DNA of 64,000 nucleotides, taken from contig JAHDVF020000864.1 in NCBI GenBank assembly GCA_022606425.2, positions 744,001 through 808,000 on the forward strand, written 5' to 3'. The notes under the pieces were generated by a model. That model was not told where the DNA came from and did not search any database. It was given only the letters and a program-made list of their open reading frames with translations. This DNA is from Lepidostoma basale (Eukaryota > Arthropoda > Insecta > Trichoptera > Lepidostomatidae). Position numbers and translations under genes: made by a program. Below are positions 35,180-47,183 of the stretch, piece after piece. Within the stretch, counting starts at the first letter, position 1. Each line of letters begins with the position of its first letter.

Positions 35180-38100
35180 ATGGACAGCGAGCAGTTTCGG
35201 GAATTCGGGAAGGCGGCCGTGGATTATATCATAGACTACCTCGAAAATGTGCGCGACCAGTGAGTAGTGGTTACATTATTTACCAGTGCTTGCTGCGCCA
35301 GGATCACGGACTATTTATGTATCTATACCAGTTCATAGGAACAACTTTTCATACCACTAATGAGTGAAGAGTAACTCTCATAACTAATGCCGCCGCTCTC
35401 ACATAAACAACCCAATCTCTCTTTGGTGTTTATGTTCTTTTACGAATAATTATTTGATCCGGAATTCGCTTTGCAATTGTGCGTTCGTAGTGAATATAAT
35501 TAATTCTTGAAAATTTATCGAATAGGAAATATTTTATTTTAAAAACGGTACATAGTCCCATTTCGCTTATTTCAAAAATGTAATTAATTTTTAAACAAAA
35601 TTATTACTGAGTTTACTAAACAATAAGACAATATATAAGTATTATTATAACATAAGCCATATATGCAATTCAATGGTAAAAATACATCGAATTTTGAAAA
35701 ACAAAATCAGTTCCAACTTTCGTTTTTCAGCAATTCTATCATGAATTCCTACATTCCATCACAATGAATAATGAATGAGCAAGAGTATGTTTGTACGAAA
35801 TGCCGTTGGGTATTAAAGACGTATTATTTTTATGTTAAATAATTATATTAACAAAAAATAATTCGGTTTCCCGTGCGCATAGTCCAAAAACCTCGAATCG
35901 TATAAAATGTTACATTGAATTTGGAAACAAAACAAAATATTGACTTTTGGTTTTCTATGACTCTTTTGAATGGTTTTCCACATTCTTAATATTTTAATAG
36001 ATTGTTTAAAACTGTACTTTTTTTTGTACCGTATTGAATTAACAACAACGAGGTTTATTTTTTTATTAATGGCTTTTTTCGGTACCAGGTTATTAAAAGT
36101 ATGAGTGTATTTTAATTTAAAATAAGTCCATATTCTGATGTATAAGAATTTTATAGTAATGATCAAATTTGTTATTTTTTTAATACAAAAAATATATATC
36201 CAGTGGCTAGTGTTTAATGGACTTTAAAATTTTAGAAGTTGAGACTAAAAAATATTAAATAATATACGATTGAAAGTGTAATCGTTTAACTGTGTCACTT
36301 TTATTTTTTTTTTCTTTTTAATCGATATGTGTACTTCATCGCATGACCCATTTAACCTTTAAAATAAAGAAAAGAGAAATTTTTAATCATAAAAAATTTG
36401 ACAACTTAATTAAATATCATCATAATTATTTTCTCTGTGTGGGTAGTAAGGGTTTAAAAGTAATACATTTTAAGACACGAAAATTGGTTCATTTAAAATA
36501 CCAGTATTTTAATCTCCGCAGCCCCGTATTGCCATCCGTTCAGCCAGGATACATGAAGGATCTCATACCAGGAGAAGCGCCAGAAGAACCAGAATCATGG
36601 CAGGACTTTCTCAAGGACATGGACAGAGTCATCCTACCGGGGGTAACTATTAAAGACATTTATTATCCTAGTTCTATGTAAAAATAATAAAAAATTCTCA
36701 ATAAGATTTAATTCTCAGTTAAATTTTTTGTCATTATTATTGTTATTATTATTTTATCTTAATTTTACAAAATTAATTATTATTTGGTAACATTTTAAAA
36801 TATGTATGAACAATTTTGATTATATTACTCTTCTTATGAAGAAAGTTTCCTGTGCTAAAGAGAGGAGTATTTAGAGGATCTCTCTTAAATGTCACTTAAT
36901 TATTGTCACCAAAGAGTCACAGTTCACTATGAAACTTGTTTTCCGAGCTCTCTGGTCGATATTATCGAAACAATAGGCAAACATTTAAAAATAATAGACA
37001 AACTAAAAAAAGGAATAATCAAAATTTAAAATACGAAGTTGCATGTAAGTATAAAAGAGTTGTCAACTTGGATAACAATAGTCACTCTGGAAATAAATTA
37101 AAATCTTCATTTTAAATCTGTCGTAATTTGAAAATGAGTAATTTTGTAGTTGTGCAAATATTAATACTTTGTAATTATCTCGGAAGCTTTTCCTGGTGAA
37201 CATCATTAGTAGGCATTTTATCGCTCCATTTATAGATTACTTTTTTATTATTTTTTAATTATTTGCAGATAAATGTTCATTGATAAACAGATTTATAAAT
37301 AATCATAATAATATATATTACTCGTATATACTAAAGCTTCTAAAAAAACTTGAATTGAAAAAACAATAAATAAACATAAACTTTTAAAAGTAATAAAATC
37401 ACTCTAATTGTAGTTTCAGAAATAAGCTGAATATTAATATTAACTCATTATTTTCATATTTTAAAATTATGTTCAAGTAACTATACTTTTGACCTCGGTC
37501 GAAGTTTCTTTTTAGTTACACATTACCTTTGGAAATAACTTAATGATGCCTCTTATTGATCCAAATAGGTAAAACATAATTGTTATGTAATCTCATGCGT
37601 CGATGTACCATAATTAAAAATTATAATCCAATTAAACTGCGCAAGAGTGCGATAAATTAAGTGCATTTCTTGTTTGCAAACCGGTTAACAACCTATGTCA
37701 AATGTAAGTTGCCAAAATAAATTTTAAAAACTTTCAAAATATGCTTAATAGACAAACAAAACTAAAATTTCAATTTGTTTCCCTGATTAGCTGCCGATGA
37801 TAAATGCAAATCTTACTTACAATGTCAAACTCAATAAAAAAAATTTTTTACTCAAATGTACACACGTTTAATTGTATGACCCTACAATGCTTTTTCGATT
37901 TTTAATAATAATATAAAAGATCTTAAATATGTGACATTATTTACACCATATGTTGTCAATTTGAATTAACTAAAATATTAAAGTAAACATTTTTACTAAC
38001 TAAAACAATATTTTCTCCACTTTTAAAACTTTATCAACCTCGGCGTGTTTCTAAGTGTGCGATAAAAATGTTTAAGTTAATCATAAATAAATCTGCATTT

Positions 38101-41100
38101 AATTTCACTTTCTTAATATCTTAATTTTACTAAAAATATATAATATATATATTATGAACATATTAAAATAATTAATAGAGAAATAATTGGAACATTTTAA
38201 ACCAAGGAGAATCGAATTATCTTTATCTAAAACACATGGGTTATTGTATTTTTACAATATACATGATTTTCAAATTAGTGATGTTATAAAAATCTCACGA
38301 TCCGTATATTACATATTATTACGTTGGCACTACGTATGTGCATACTAGACACAAACAGGTTTTACTGAAACAGGTGTAGTCTACAGTCTGTATCACTTTA
38401 CCTATCTGGTATTAAGTAATACAAATACGTAACATAGTGCCTAATGAATGAAATGCAAATGAACGTTATGTAAATGATGGTTTTGTGTGTTACAGATGAC
38501 CCACTGGCATTCACCTCAATTCCACGCGTTTTACCCCACGGCCAACAGCTACCCCGCGGTCGTGGGGGAGTTACTCTGTGCCGGTCTGGGCTGTGTGGGT
38601 TTTAGCTGGGTGAGTTACATCGACTAAACCTCTTACTTAACCACTAAAAATATACTCTAGATTATTCAAAAGACAGCGTCATAAAAAAGCATAATTTTGA
38701 CCACCCTCGAGTATGTATTCCTTTCTTATTAGCAGCCTCTTCGGTTAGACATTTTGAATTTAACAAATTTAATTAACAGTGTCCAAAACTCATAAAAAAA
38801 ATATGCCAGTCGTCACTCAAGTATTGTTTTTCTAAGTACAAATTGAAATTGAAATACTAATTGATTTCGGAACATGAACATAAAGAGCATAATATTTAAT
38901 TTTGCTATCCATAGTTGAAGCGTACACTCGTTCACAGATTAGTACTTTTGTTACCATTATTAAACACTTTTCTAGGGATTAAAACATTAAATATCTTCCC
39001 CAAGTGTCTCATTCATAATTCTTTCCCCTCAAAAAAAAAATCTGGCCAAAAAAACATATATTTTGCATATTTTGTCTGCTGAACTTTCAATGCCATTCAA
39101 GTGAAGAACCCTTCCTCAATGAGCGAAAGCTTTTTTGCTCTACAAACTGTGCCAGTTATAAGAAATAACATTTAAATAAAACTATAACATTTTACATTCT
39201 AAACATCCATTCTCGGAGGATTTAATATCCAAACCCTACATCTTATCAAATCGTTTCACGTGACAGATTTACGGAGCATGGATCATTTTTAATGTTTTCT
39301 TATATCTGAATCGTTTACATTCATTAAAAAACATGTTTGTTCTCGAAATTGGGGCAGTCATTGAATTATCTTTGTTACTAGAATCACTTTCACTTGATAA
39401 AGGTACACCGGCAAACCAGCATTATTATATTATTATGTACGAGCAAGTAGCTTCGAACTACATTCCTCCGCAGATAACAACAAACTTTTCTCGTGGCAGA
39501 GAGCCTTCACTTTTACTACCTGCAAGTATGTAATTATTTCGTCAATACTACAAGTATACCGAACACATATGGGTATTCCTTTTTATATTGTTTTTGTTTT
39601 AATGGTTGTAAATTATTTAGCATCATCGAGGCGTTCGAAAAAAGGAGAAAATTATGTCTACCGTTAAGTATCGCAAAACAGCAAAACACACCAATAAAAA
39701 TAAATTATATCATAAATCGCGAGAGATCGGCTCATTAGCGAAAATATCATAAGCACCCTTTACCTGGGTTACACAACGCTCTCAAAAGTAGGACGCCTCG
39801 CGTGTTTATGAAATAGGTATTCGTGTTTTCGGAATCTTAATTCTTTCCTTTGTCATTATCTTCCTATCGATCTAACATTATCTTATAGATTGACTTTCTT
39901 AAATGATGCAATTCTGGTTAATGTTTCGATTTCCGTTGCGCAATCACCGGTGGCGGTCGCCGTCAAAGTTCGGCATAAAAAGACGATTAACTGACTCCTT
40001 CCTTTCCTCTCTCACTTCCTCCTGCTGGAGCGCCGTTGAAAGGCGATCTGAGAACATCGCCTTTCAACCTCATTTGGTGGCATAGTAAAAAAAACTCGTA
40101 TCTCTGCATGGTTTCCAATCTGATCTTACACTAATCACTACGTTGGGTTCTCAAAATAAGTGACTACTAATAGATCATCTCATTTTATTACATTTTTATT
40201 GTATATTATAGTTTTTCTTCTTATGTACACAATTCACAAAAATACTTCTCGTCTCTTTTAAATATATATGATAACTTATTATAGGATTTAAAATAGGCTT
40301 TGCAGTTTTTAGAATGTAATTAATTAACTAACTAACTAACCATCACGCGTCTTCCCCAAGGGGAAGGCAGAAAGAATGGGCTGCCACACTTTAACCGATG
40401 CGGCACTCCATCCTTCTCTTTTCGCCCCCGCGAGTATTTAAAATGCACAATAAATGATTAAATTTGACATTTTTTAATAAACAGCTTATAAAGTAGTAAA
40501 TATATATATTCAAAAGTAATTGTAAATCTTTTTACAAAAAATGCGGATAAGGCAACAAAAATGTTAGTTTTTTTTATATAAAACTAGATACAATAGCAGA
40601 AACTATACATTAAATTAACCACATATGTTTTTGAAATGTTCAATTGTATGAAACTTTACTAATAATCGTAGGAAAATAAACCTGCCAAAAGTACATAGTA
40701 GCAAAATTTAATGCAACGATTTACGAGTATATCATTATTGAAACTTCGCTGCTAGGTTTATTACAAGTATTTCTAATGTTAAGTTCAATAGGGTATTGTA
40801 AGATTAACGAACCATTTTAATGCCTCATTGGTTCCCCTTAGCTTAGACCACAGCAGTCAAGACTGCACGCTTCATTACTTTCTTTACCTCATACAAAATA
40901 ATTATCATTAGTCATTTGTGTAATGTCATTCTTATTAAATGTTCAGCAGAAATTCATTACCGAAAGTGAGTTCCTTACCACTAAACTTTCTTTATCCGGC
41001 ATCGTAATTCTGGATGAGTCATTCTCCAAATAACACTACTTGTTTTACTCGTATATTAAATATATAATATTTATAATCATTTATTGTCCCATGAACAACT

Positions 41101-43535
41101 GCGTAAAACTCCATATTTTATAATTAATACGAATAAAAACGCCTAGATTTTTTTTTCTATTATATTTTATTTAATGAATGAAATGAAACCATGACAATGC
41201 TCATCATTTGATGCTTTGGCAAGGCTATAGAACCCATTCCTTTTCAATAAAATAAATCTTCTAGAAAGCATATGTACGTAATAATTATTTAATATTTATA
41301 ATGTTTAAAGACATTTTAATTCCCTTAACAAGTTTAAAAACTTGTATTAGAAATTAAAAAGTTTATAAAGAAGCCTTTACATAATTAAACACGGACTTCC
41401 ACAATTGATTTTTCGTAAAAAAAAATGGTATCTTTATTTGTGAACTGTTATTTAAGCAGTTATAGTTGATTCATTCATATACAATATAGGTATAATATAA
41501 TAAGCTACATAAAGTTAAATGAGTTTTATAATAAATATTTTTATCTCAATAAGGAAATACGTATGTTTCTTTTGCATCAACTACTCGTGTTGATAGTTTA
41601 TTGTATCTTGCAAGTCGGTATTAAATATTCGTGATTGAAATTTTAAATATTTCCGCATCTGGCATTACGATATTTGCTTTTATGAAAATAAATTGAGTGT
41701 TTTGATTACTTTCTATCCACTTGGAGTAATAATTTGATAAAAGAAATTAGCAGTTATTGTGCAAAATTTCCATTAAGTTTCATTGTTGTCTTATGATACG
41801 CTGATCGGAAATGTTGAGCAGCGCAGCACCGGCGACTGCGGCGGTGTTACCGGAACTTTCCTTCTAAGCGATGCAATAGCGCCTCGGGCCAGCACGTCGC
41901 TTCGCCCCAGAACTCTTATATTCAAATGTAATACTTGGCTCATATTGTATAACAGGTATTACAAAATGCTCTCGACTCGACAGATACATTTTTATTTCGC
42001 TTCCTTGGAAACCTTAATTAAACGCAAGAAACATTTTCATCGCCAAGATACATAACGGTATTTCGTTCTGCAGCTCTCGAGCCCTGCCTGCACGGAGCTG
42101 GAGGTGGAGATGATGAATTGGCTGGGCAAACTGCTCCACCTTCCCGAGGGCTTCCTCAACTCTTCCCCGGGACGCGGCGGGGGTATCATACAGGTATAAT
42201 CGTTCCAATATTTTGTACTTTCACTACGATAACAGATTTAAATCTTCAAATTTACGCTTAATTATCTACCAAATTTATTCGCAAAAGTTTAATAATGTTC
42301 GATAATCTTTAAGTTATTAAAACAACTTTATTGGTAAATGACTCGCAAAAACATGAATGGCCCAACGAAAAGCCTGTGTATGCGTGCGTATAAGTTTTAT
42401 GCATTTTATAATAAACATTTTATCTTTATAGGGATCTGCGAGCGAAAGTACGCTGATTGGACTGCTCGCGGCTAAACAGAGACTCGTTACGCGCCTCACA
42501 GAAGAAAACCCGGATGCCGATATTGACATTTTAAGAACGAAATTTGTGGCATATACATCTGAAGACTCGAACTCTTCTGTGGAGAAAGCGGGACTTCTGG
42601 GAACAGTTCCGATGCGTCTTCTACCCTCCGACGAACACTGCAGACTTCGAGGAGAGACCCTGGAAAAGGCGATAGCGGAAGACAAGAAGAAGGGACTCAT
42701 ACCTTGTTACGTGGTGGCCACTCTGGGAACAACCGGAACCTGCGCGTTCGACCGCATAGACGAGCTCGGAGCCATCTGCGAGAGAGAAGGTATCTGGATG
42801 CACATAGATGCAGCCTATGCCGGCGCGGCCTTCATCTGTCCGGAATACCGGTATCTGATGGAAGGTGTCCAGTACGCGGACTCGTTCAACTTTAACCCTC
42901 ACAAATGGATGCTCGTGAATGCGGACTGCTCGGCGCTATGGGTGAAAGACTCTCACGACTTGATAAACGCGTTCGACGTGCAAAGAGCATACCTGAGAGA
43001 CAACGGATCGGAGAAGACCCCCGACTACCGGCACTGGCAGATCTCCCTGGGCCGTCGCTTCCGCGCGCTCAAGCTGTGGGCCGTGCTGCGGCTGTACGGC
43101 GCCTCCGGTATCAGGACCCACATCAGGAAGCAGTGTTCTCTCGCAGACCACTTCAAAGCTCTTGTATTAGCCGATAAACGGTTTGAAATCGTCACTAATC
43201 CCATCTTAGGAGTGGTTTGCTTCAGAATAAAAGGGAACGACACCTTGACGAAATCTCTTTTAAGCAGATTAATGGAAAGAAAAAATATATTTTTAGTATC
43301 TTGTTCGTACAAGAGTAATTTCATTCTTCGATTTGTTGTGTGCAGTCGCTTGTGCGAGTTACACGATATTGACTTTGCGTGGAAAGAAATTCAGAGTCAA
43401 ACAACGACCATCTTGGATATCGCTAGAGACATGGAAGTACTCGGAAATACCTTAGAGAAAATAGACATTTCTGAAAAAGTTAACCCCATCAACGGATTTG
43501 TTATATCATCACCAATTGAAGAAAGGTCAAAATAA
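35180..43535 (+). CDS. 3,4-dihydroxyphenylacetaldehyde synthase 2 (amd-like AAAD), complete, 5 exons
   Basis: Exons 35180-35259, 36522-36642, 38496-38609, 42074-42193 and 42432-43535 join in frame to 512 aa. Exon lengths 80, 121, 114 and 120 and intron phases are identical to DHPAAS-1, so the genes are tandem paralogues. It keeps Thr82, Asp271, Lys303 (NFNPHKW) and Tyr332, and has the aldehyde-synthase residues Phe79-Tyr80 (FHAFYP) and Asn192 (SEDSNSS). The expected reaction is L-DOPA to DHPAA, CO2, ammonia and hydrogen peroxide. Differences from paralogue 1 include WQISLGRRF (Ser where paralogue 1 and Ddc have Pro), Val101 and a tail ending IEERSK. Exon 4 and the first two thirds of exon 5 are far richer in G+C than the last third. 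Intron 3 is 3.46 kb against 99 bases in paralogue 1. No stop or frameshift was seen. Confidence 0.95.
40035..40068. repeat. 13-bp hairpin in DHPAAS-2 intron 3
   Basis: GTTGAAAGGCGAT, an 8-base loop, and ATCGCCTTTCAAC form a perfect GC-containing hairpin. Unlike most of the intron, the surrounding 150 bases are not A/T-rich. Function unknown. It could be a structured RNA element or a transposon core. Confidence 0.45.
40320..40440 (-). mobile_element. GTTA-tail retroelement 3' end, subfamily B, in DHPAAS-2 intron 3
   Basis: Starts TAACTAACTAACTAACCATC on the plus strand and continues CACTTTAACCGATGCGGCAC with TCCTTCTCTTTTCGCCCCCG. It is almost the same as the copies at 13096 and 51890, so insertion in the intron is probably recent. 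Confidence 0.6.
41129..41275. repeat. foldback element, family F (decayed copy 4)
   Basis: TACGAATAAAAACGCCTAG and TCTTCTAGAAAGCATATG keep the outline of the family ends, with ATTATATTTTATTTAATGAA inside. Pairing is much eroded. Lies in DHPAAS-2 intron 3. Confidence 0.4.
41810..41930. other. GC-rich patch inside DHPAAS-2 intron 3
   Basis: GCACCGGCGACTGCGGCGGT and GCGCCTCGGGCCAGCACGTC stand out from the AT-rich intron. A plus-strand frame runs through it (41783-42055), but it lacks resemblance to any family I know and is not bounded by good splice sites. It may be an intronic enhancer or a transposon scrap. Confidence 0.3.
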
Positions 43536-43582
43536 GTTATTATAAAATAATATTAGATATTTACTACTGTTATCTACTTAAA

Positions 43583-43817
43583 AATAAATATCTTCTAGGT
43601 ATGGAGAGAAAAGTGTGAATGCATTACCCTTTTCGGTTTATGTGCGACTTCGATGGGTGAAAGGATGGTTTCTTTCTATTGTTTACTATAAGTTTTAACT
43701 TGTATACTTTTAAAATTAAAATTAAAGCGCGTAGCCACCGAAAGAAAAAAATTAAAATACCTACTTGTTTGATACATGTATTTAACGAGAATATGAATGT
43801 GTTTTTTTGTAAATAAA
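43583..43817 (+). terminator. polyadenylation signals of DHPAAS-2
   Basis: AATAAA occurs at 43583-43588, 48 bases after the stop codon, and again at 43812-43817. The first would give a very short 3' UTR. Confidence 0.45.
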
Positions 43818-44879
43818 TGTTTCCGAAGCAGATTTTTAAATACCTTTTATACCCAGATTTCTTAAAAAATTCTGTAAACCTACCTTCGTAAAATACGTAT
43901 TCTTTAATTTACGTTAGATGTATATATTATTTGGTTTGCATGTTAGTTGATGGAATATTTCCGGATTTTATTTGATGTACGAACATAATATAAATTAAAT
44001 ATTTTCTCTCAATAATTTTGTTCTTTAATCTTTCGAAGATCATGCCTTTTTATTATTTATTGCTTTAAGTAAAATGTGTTTTTTTTTCTATCATCATTTC
44101 ACACGTGTACTCCTTGAACTTGGCATGTAAATAAGAATACGTTTTATTTTCATATGCATAATATTTTTCTCAAGGAAAACAATCAAGTGTCTGGGCCGAA
44201 ACAAATTATAAAGTTAGGTTGACTACAGGGAACTTTGAGTGTGGTGTAGGTACTACAGTATCACATTAGTGCCTAATTAAAAATTCCATTGTCGACTGTT
44301 AAGAGTTATAGTAACTACCTATCCAACCCTAAAGGAAGGAGAAAATATCTGTTTCACCGGGATCAGGGGGACCTAGACCTTAAATGAGTCAAACAAGTGC
44401 GTTAGTAAGAGAAAGTTGTCACAAATTCCAAGGAGTACCTATGTGAATAGCGTTGCAAAAAAACTCTTAAAATAACTATCCTCAAGCATTTGCATAGTAA
44501 GATCTTTACGAACGAGTGGGAAAAAGTCTATTATTAACTGTAGATACTGGACCGAGAGATTTAAATAATAGAAGTATTTTGATTTTGATAAACACTAGAG
44601 TTAATTTGTTGATTTTAATTTAAAAAAAAAAATTTAAGGTGAATTTCAAGATTGCCAGCTTAATGATAATTGATTAATATGGGCGTGGAAGCGTTCTGGA
44701 GACCAAAAGACAGGTACCTTCGCTAAAATGCAAATTATGAACGTGTGTGCGTAATGGTGTTTGCGATTTGGCGATTTGAATATCATAATTATTTTGTAGT
44801 AGTGTTTGAAATTCATAAAAATGCGTGATTTGGAAGATGATCTGTTCCCATTATTTGACGATATAATTGAAAAATATTA

Positions 44880-45230
44880 ATACACATTCATAGAAGATGG
44901 AAAGCATCAAGAAACTACCACATTAAAAAGGCTCAAGTGGCATCCCAAGAATCAGCAAAGATATTAATAGACTTTGCTACAAACCATTCCATAGGATTGA
45001 AACTTACGAAGAAGAGAGAAGATGAAACGCCTTGCTATAGTTCTCATAAAACAACCTCATGAAAGAAAGGACCAAATATCAATATCTTACCATGCCCTAG
45101 ACAATCCCATGATATGAATCTCATAGAGAACGTTTGCCATGTACTCCAACTTTATATATAAAAAAGATCCCTAGCAACGAAACTGAGTTTTTATCAGAAA
45201 ATTAAATGTCGATTGAGTTATGTCACTCCC
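44880..45230 (+). pseudogene. Tc1-like transposase relic
   Basis: The clearest piece is at 45089-45160, LPCPRQSHDMNLIENVCHVL, which matches the Tc1 block 'WPxQSPDLNPIENxWxxLK' with its catalytic Asp and Glu neighbourhood. Flanking frames are broken by stops. The relic directly abuts the foldback element at 45237. Confidence 0.6.
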
Positions 45231-45236
45231 TTATTA

Positions 45237-45922
45237 GTCTGGTAACTTAAGCCGATTTTCATGTCTTTTTTGGAGGGCGTTTTTTTGTAGGAAAATAAAA
45301 ATGAATCGTTTTGGAAATTTAGGATGTTTTTATTTACATAATAAAGATACAACAAAAAAAAAATTTTTAATTTAATAGTTTATTATTATTATTATTATTA
45401 ATCGAAGTTGGCACCTCGAAAAAAAAGCGTTTGGGTGGCCCGGGTTATTTTGGCTCTTGATGTTATCTGAAATTAAAAATTCTTGAAAATTCTTAATCTA
45501 AAGACATGTAATTCTTGTCGGAACTACCGAGACATTTTTTCACCCCTAACTTTTTGTTTTACAACCCCTTCTTTGCTGACTTTTTTTTTCAAAGTCCGCC
45601 ATTTTATTAATTATCCATGAAATTTAACTTCTGTAGTTCCGACCAGAATGACATGTCTTTAGATTAAGAATATTTAAGAATTTTTGATTTCAGATAACAT
45701 CAAGAGCCAAAATCACCCGGGCCACCCACACGCTTTTTTTTTTCGAGGTGCCAACTGTGATTAATAATAATAATTATAATAAACCATTAAATCTTTTCAT
45801 TTTTTTTTGTATCTTTAATATGTAAATAAAAACATTCTAAATTTCCAAAACGATGCATTTATATTTTCCTACAAAAAAACGCCCTTCAAAAAAGACATGA
45901 AAATCGGCTTAAGTTACCAGAC
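45237..45922. mobile_element. 686-bp foldback element between the convergent genes
   Basis: The ends GTCTGGTAACTTAAGCCGAT and ATCGGCTTAAGTTACCAGAC are perfect complements, each next to a TA dinucleotide (45235-45236 and 45923-45924), as expected for a Tc1/mariner-type MITE. Pairing continues inward almost to the centre near 45590: the block GTGGCCCGGG (45436-45445) faces CCCGGGCCAC (45717-45726), and the block AATCTAAAGACATG faces CATGTCTTTAGATT. Nearly the whole element can form one stem of about 300 bp. Confidence 0.85.
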
Positions 45923-47183
45923 TACTTAAGAAAAATTACGTGTGGCATGCTAACAATAAGTATTATCAAAACTAAAATAATATAAATTATTTGAAAAAAT
46001 AACATAATGTATACACCGCCATCTGTGTTCTGTGGATAAAAACCTCTGAAAACAATTTACCCACAAGGTAGTGTACACCTCTTGATCAACAGGTAATTAA
46101 GTACCTACAAATTTCACAATAAAAATATGTTATTAACGTGGCAGCACAGAGGGCGCACGGCATGCCTTTTTCATTTTAATTCGAATATAATTTGAATTCA
46201 TTGTTGATCTGTATTAAAAACAAGGATTTGGATGAAGAGTATATTTCTTACATTTAATACACATTTGCGGAAAACATATTTAGTTTTTACAGACATATTC
46301 TGCATGCATAAATGTATTATTAACGCTTAAAGATAACCACGTCGTGGTCCCTGTATATACGGTTATTATATCATTCCCACAACACAATATTATATAATTT
46401 GCCACATCTTTCTTCACATATTAACGATTATACATTCATGTAAGCATTCAACTACAGAGAACCTATAGATTAGTAGTACAAACATAAGGAAGCAGTTTAT
46501 TTGATTACCAGATGGTAATAAGTTTTCACGTGTAAATGTTATTTTTCAGCACATACGACGAAGAGAAAATTATTCATATAATATCTGGTCCCAAATCAAT
46601 CAGCGTGAAGAAATCTACATTAATTTTACATATTGTAACCTACGTTTTATTACATTAATAAGGTGTAGGTTGCAAACTGAATAAGAAAAAAAAATTAAAT
46701 TGCTTATATGTTTGCAATACCTCTGTCTTTTCTAATGATTGTCATGACAATCGGTAGCAGATAATAAGCATAAGATACACATTACAATATTATACTTTAA
46801 GCACATACTTTAGTTTTCATGTTCGTTGATAATAATACCTACGTATACTTGGATACATGATTATATATAAATAATATTACTATGACTAATTATTAACAAT
46901 ATAAATGTATATTTAGGAAATCGTGCAACAAGAGTTGTATTTAATGTTAGGCATTCTACTCGTAATATTTAGGCAATTTATAAACATTCCATTGCGGTTT
47001 CAAATTTGATCAAAATTTTTTGTAACGTTTAACTACATTTAATACCTATATCGAAAGTATGCGTATCTACTAAATTTTTACATATAGTATGTTACAAAGT
47101 ATATTGCAAGCATGGAATATTAAACATTTACCAAGAAACATATTGGTCCGTATACATAGAGAGACTCGTTCAGAATAGACGAT

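Noticed and set aside
35843..36166. 107-codon minus-strand frame in DHPAAS-2 intron 1
   Set aside because: Translation is Lys/Ile/Tyr-rich with no motif, as expected from AT-rich DNA.
36343..36521. Extended N-terminal part of DHPAAS-2 exon 2
   Set aside because: The frame runs through the intron by chance. The acceptor at 36520-36521 gives the [13 protein letters not shown] join with the same exon length as the paralogue.
20527..43535. One of the two synthases being a pseudogene
   Set aside because: All splice sites are canonical, frames are open to the stop, and active-site residues are kept in both, so there is no sign of decay.
44700..44880. Intact Tc1 transposase gene
   Set aside because: Only a short C-terminal block is recognisable and the frame is broken by several stops.
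46640..46680. Small inverted repeat GTAACCTAC/GTAGGTTGC downstream of Ddc
   Set aside because: Too short and imperfect to separate from chance in AT-rich DNA. It is not convincing as a terminator.
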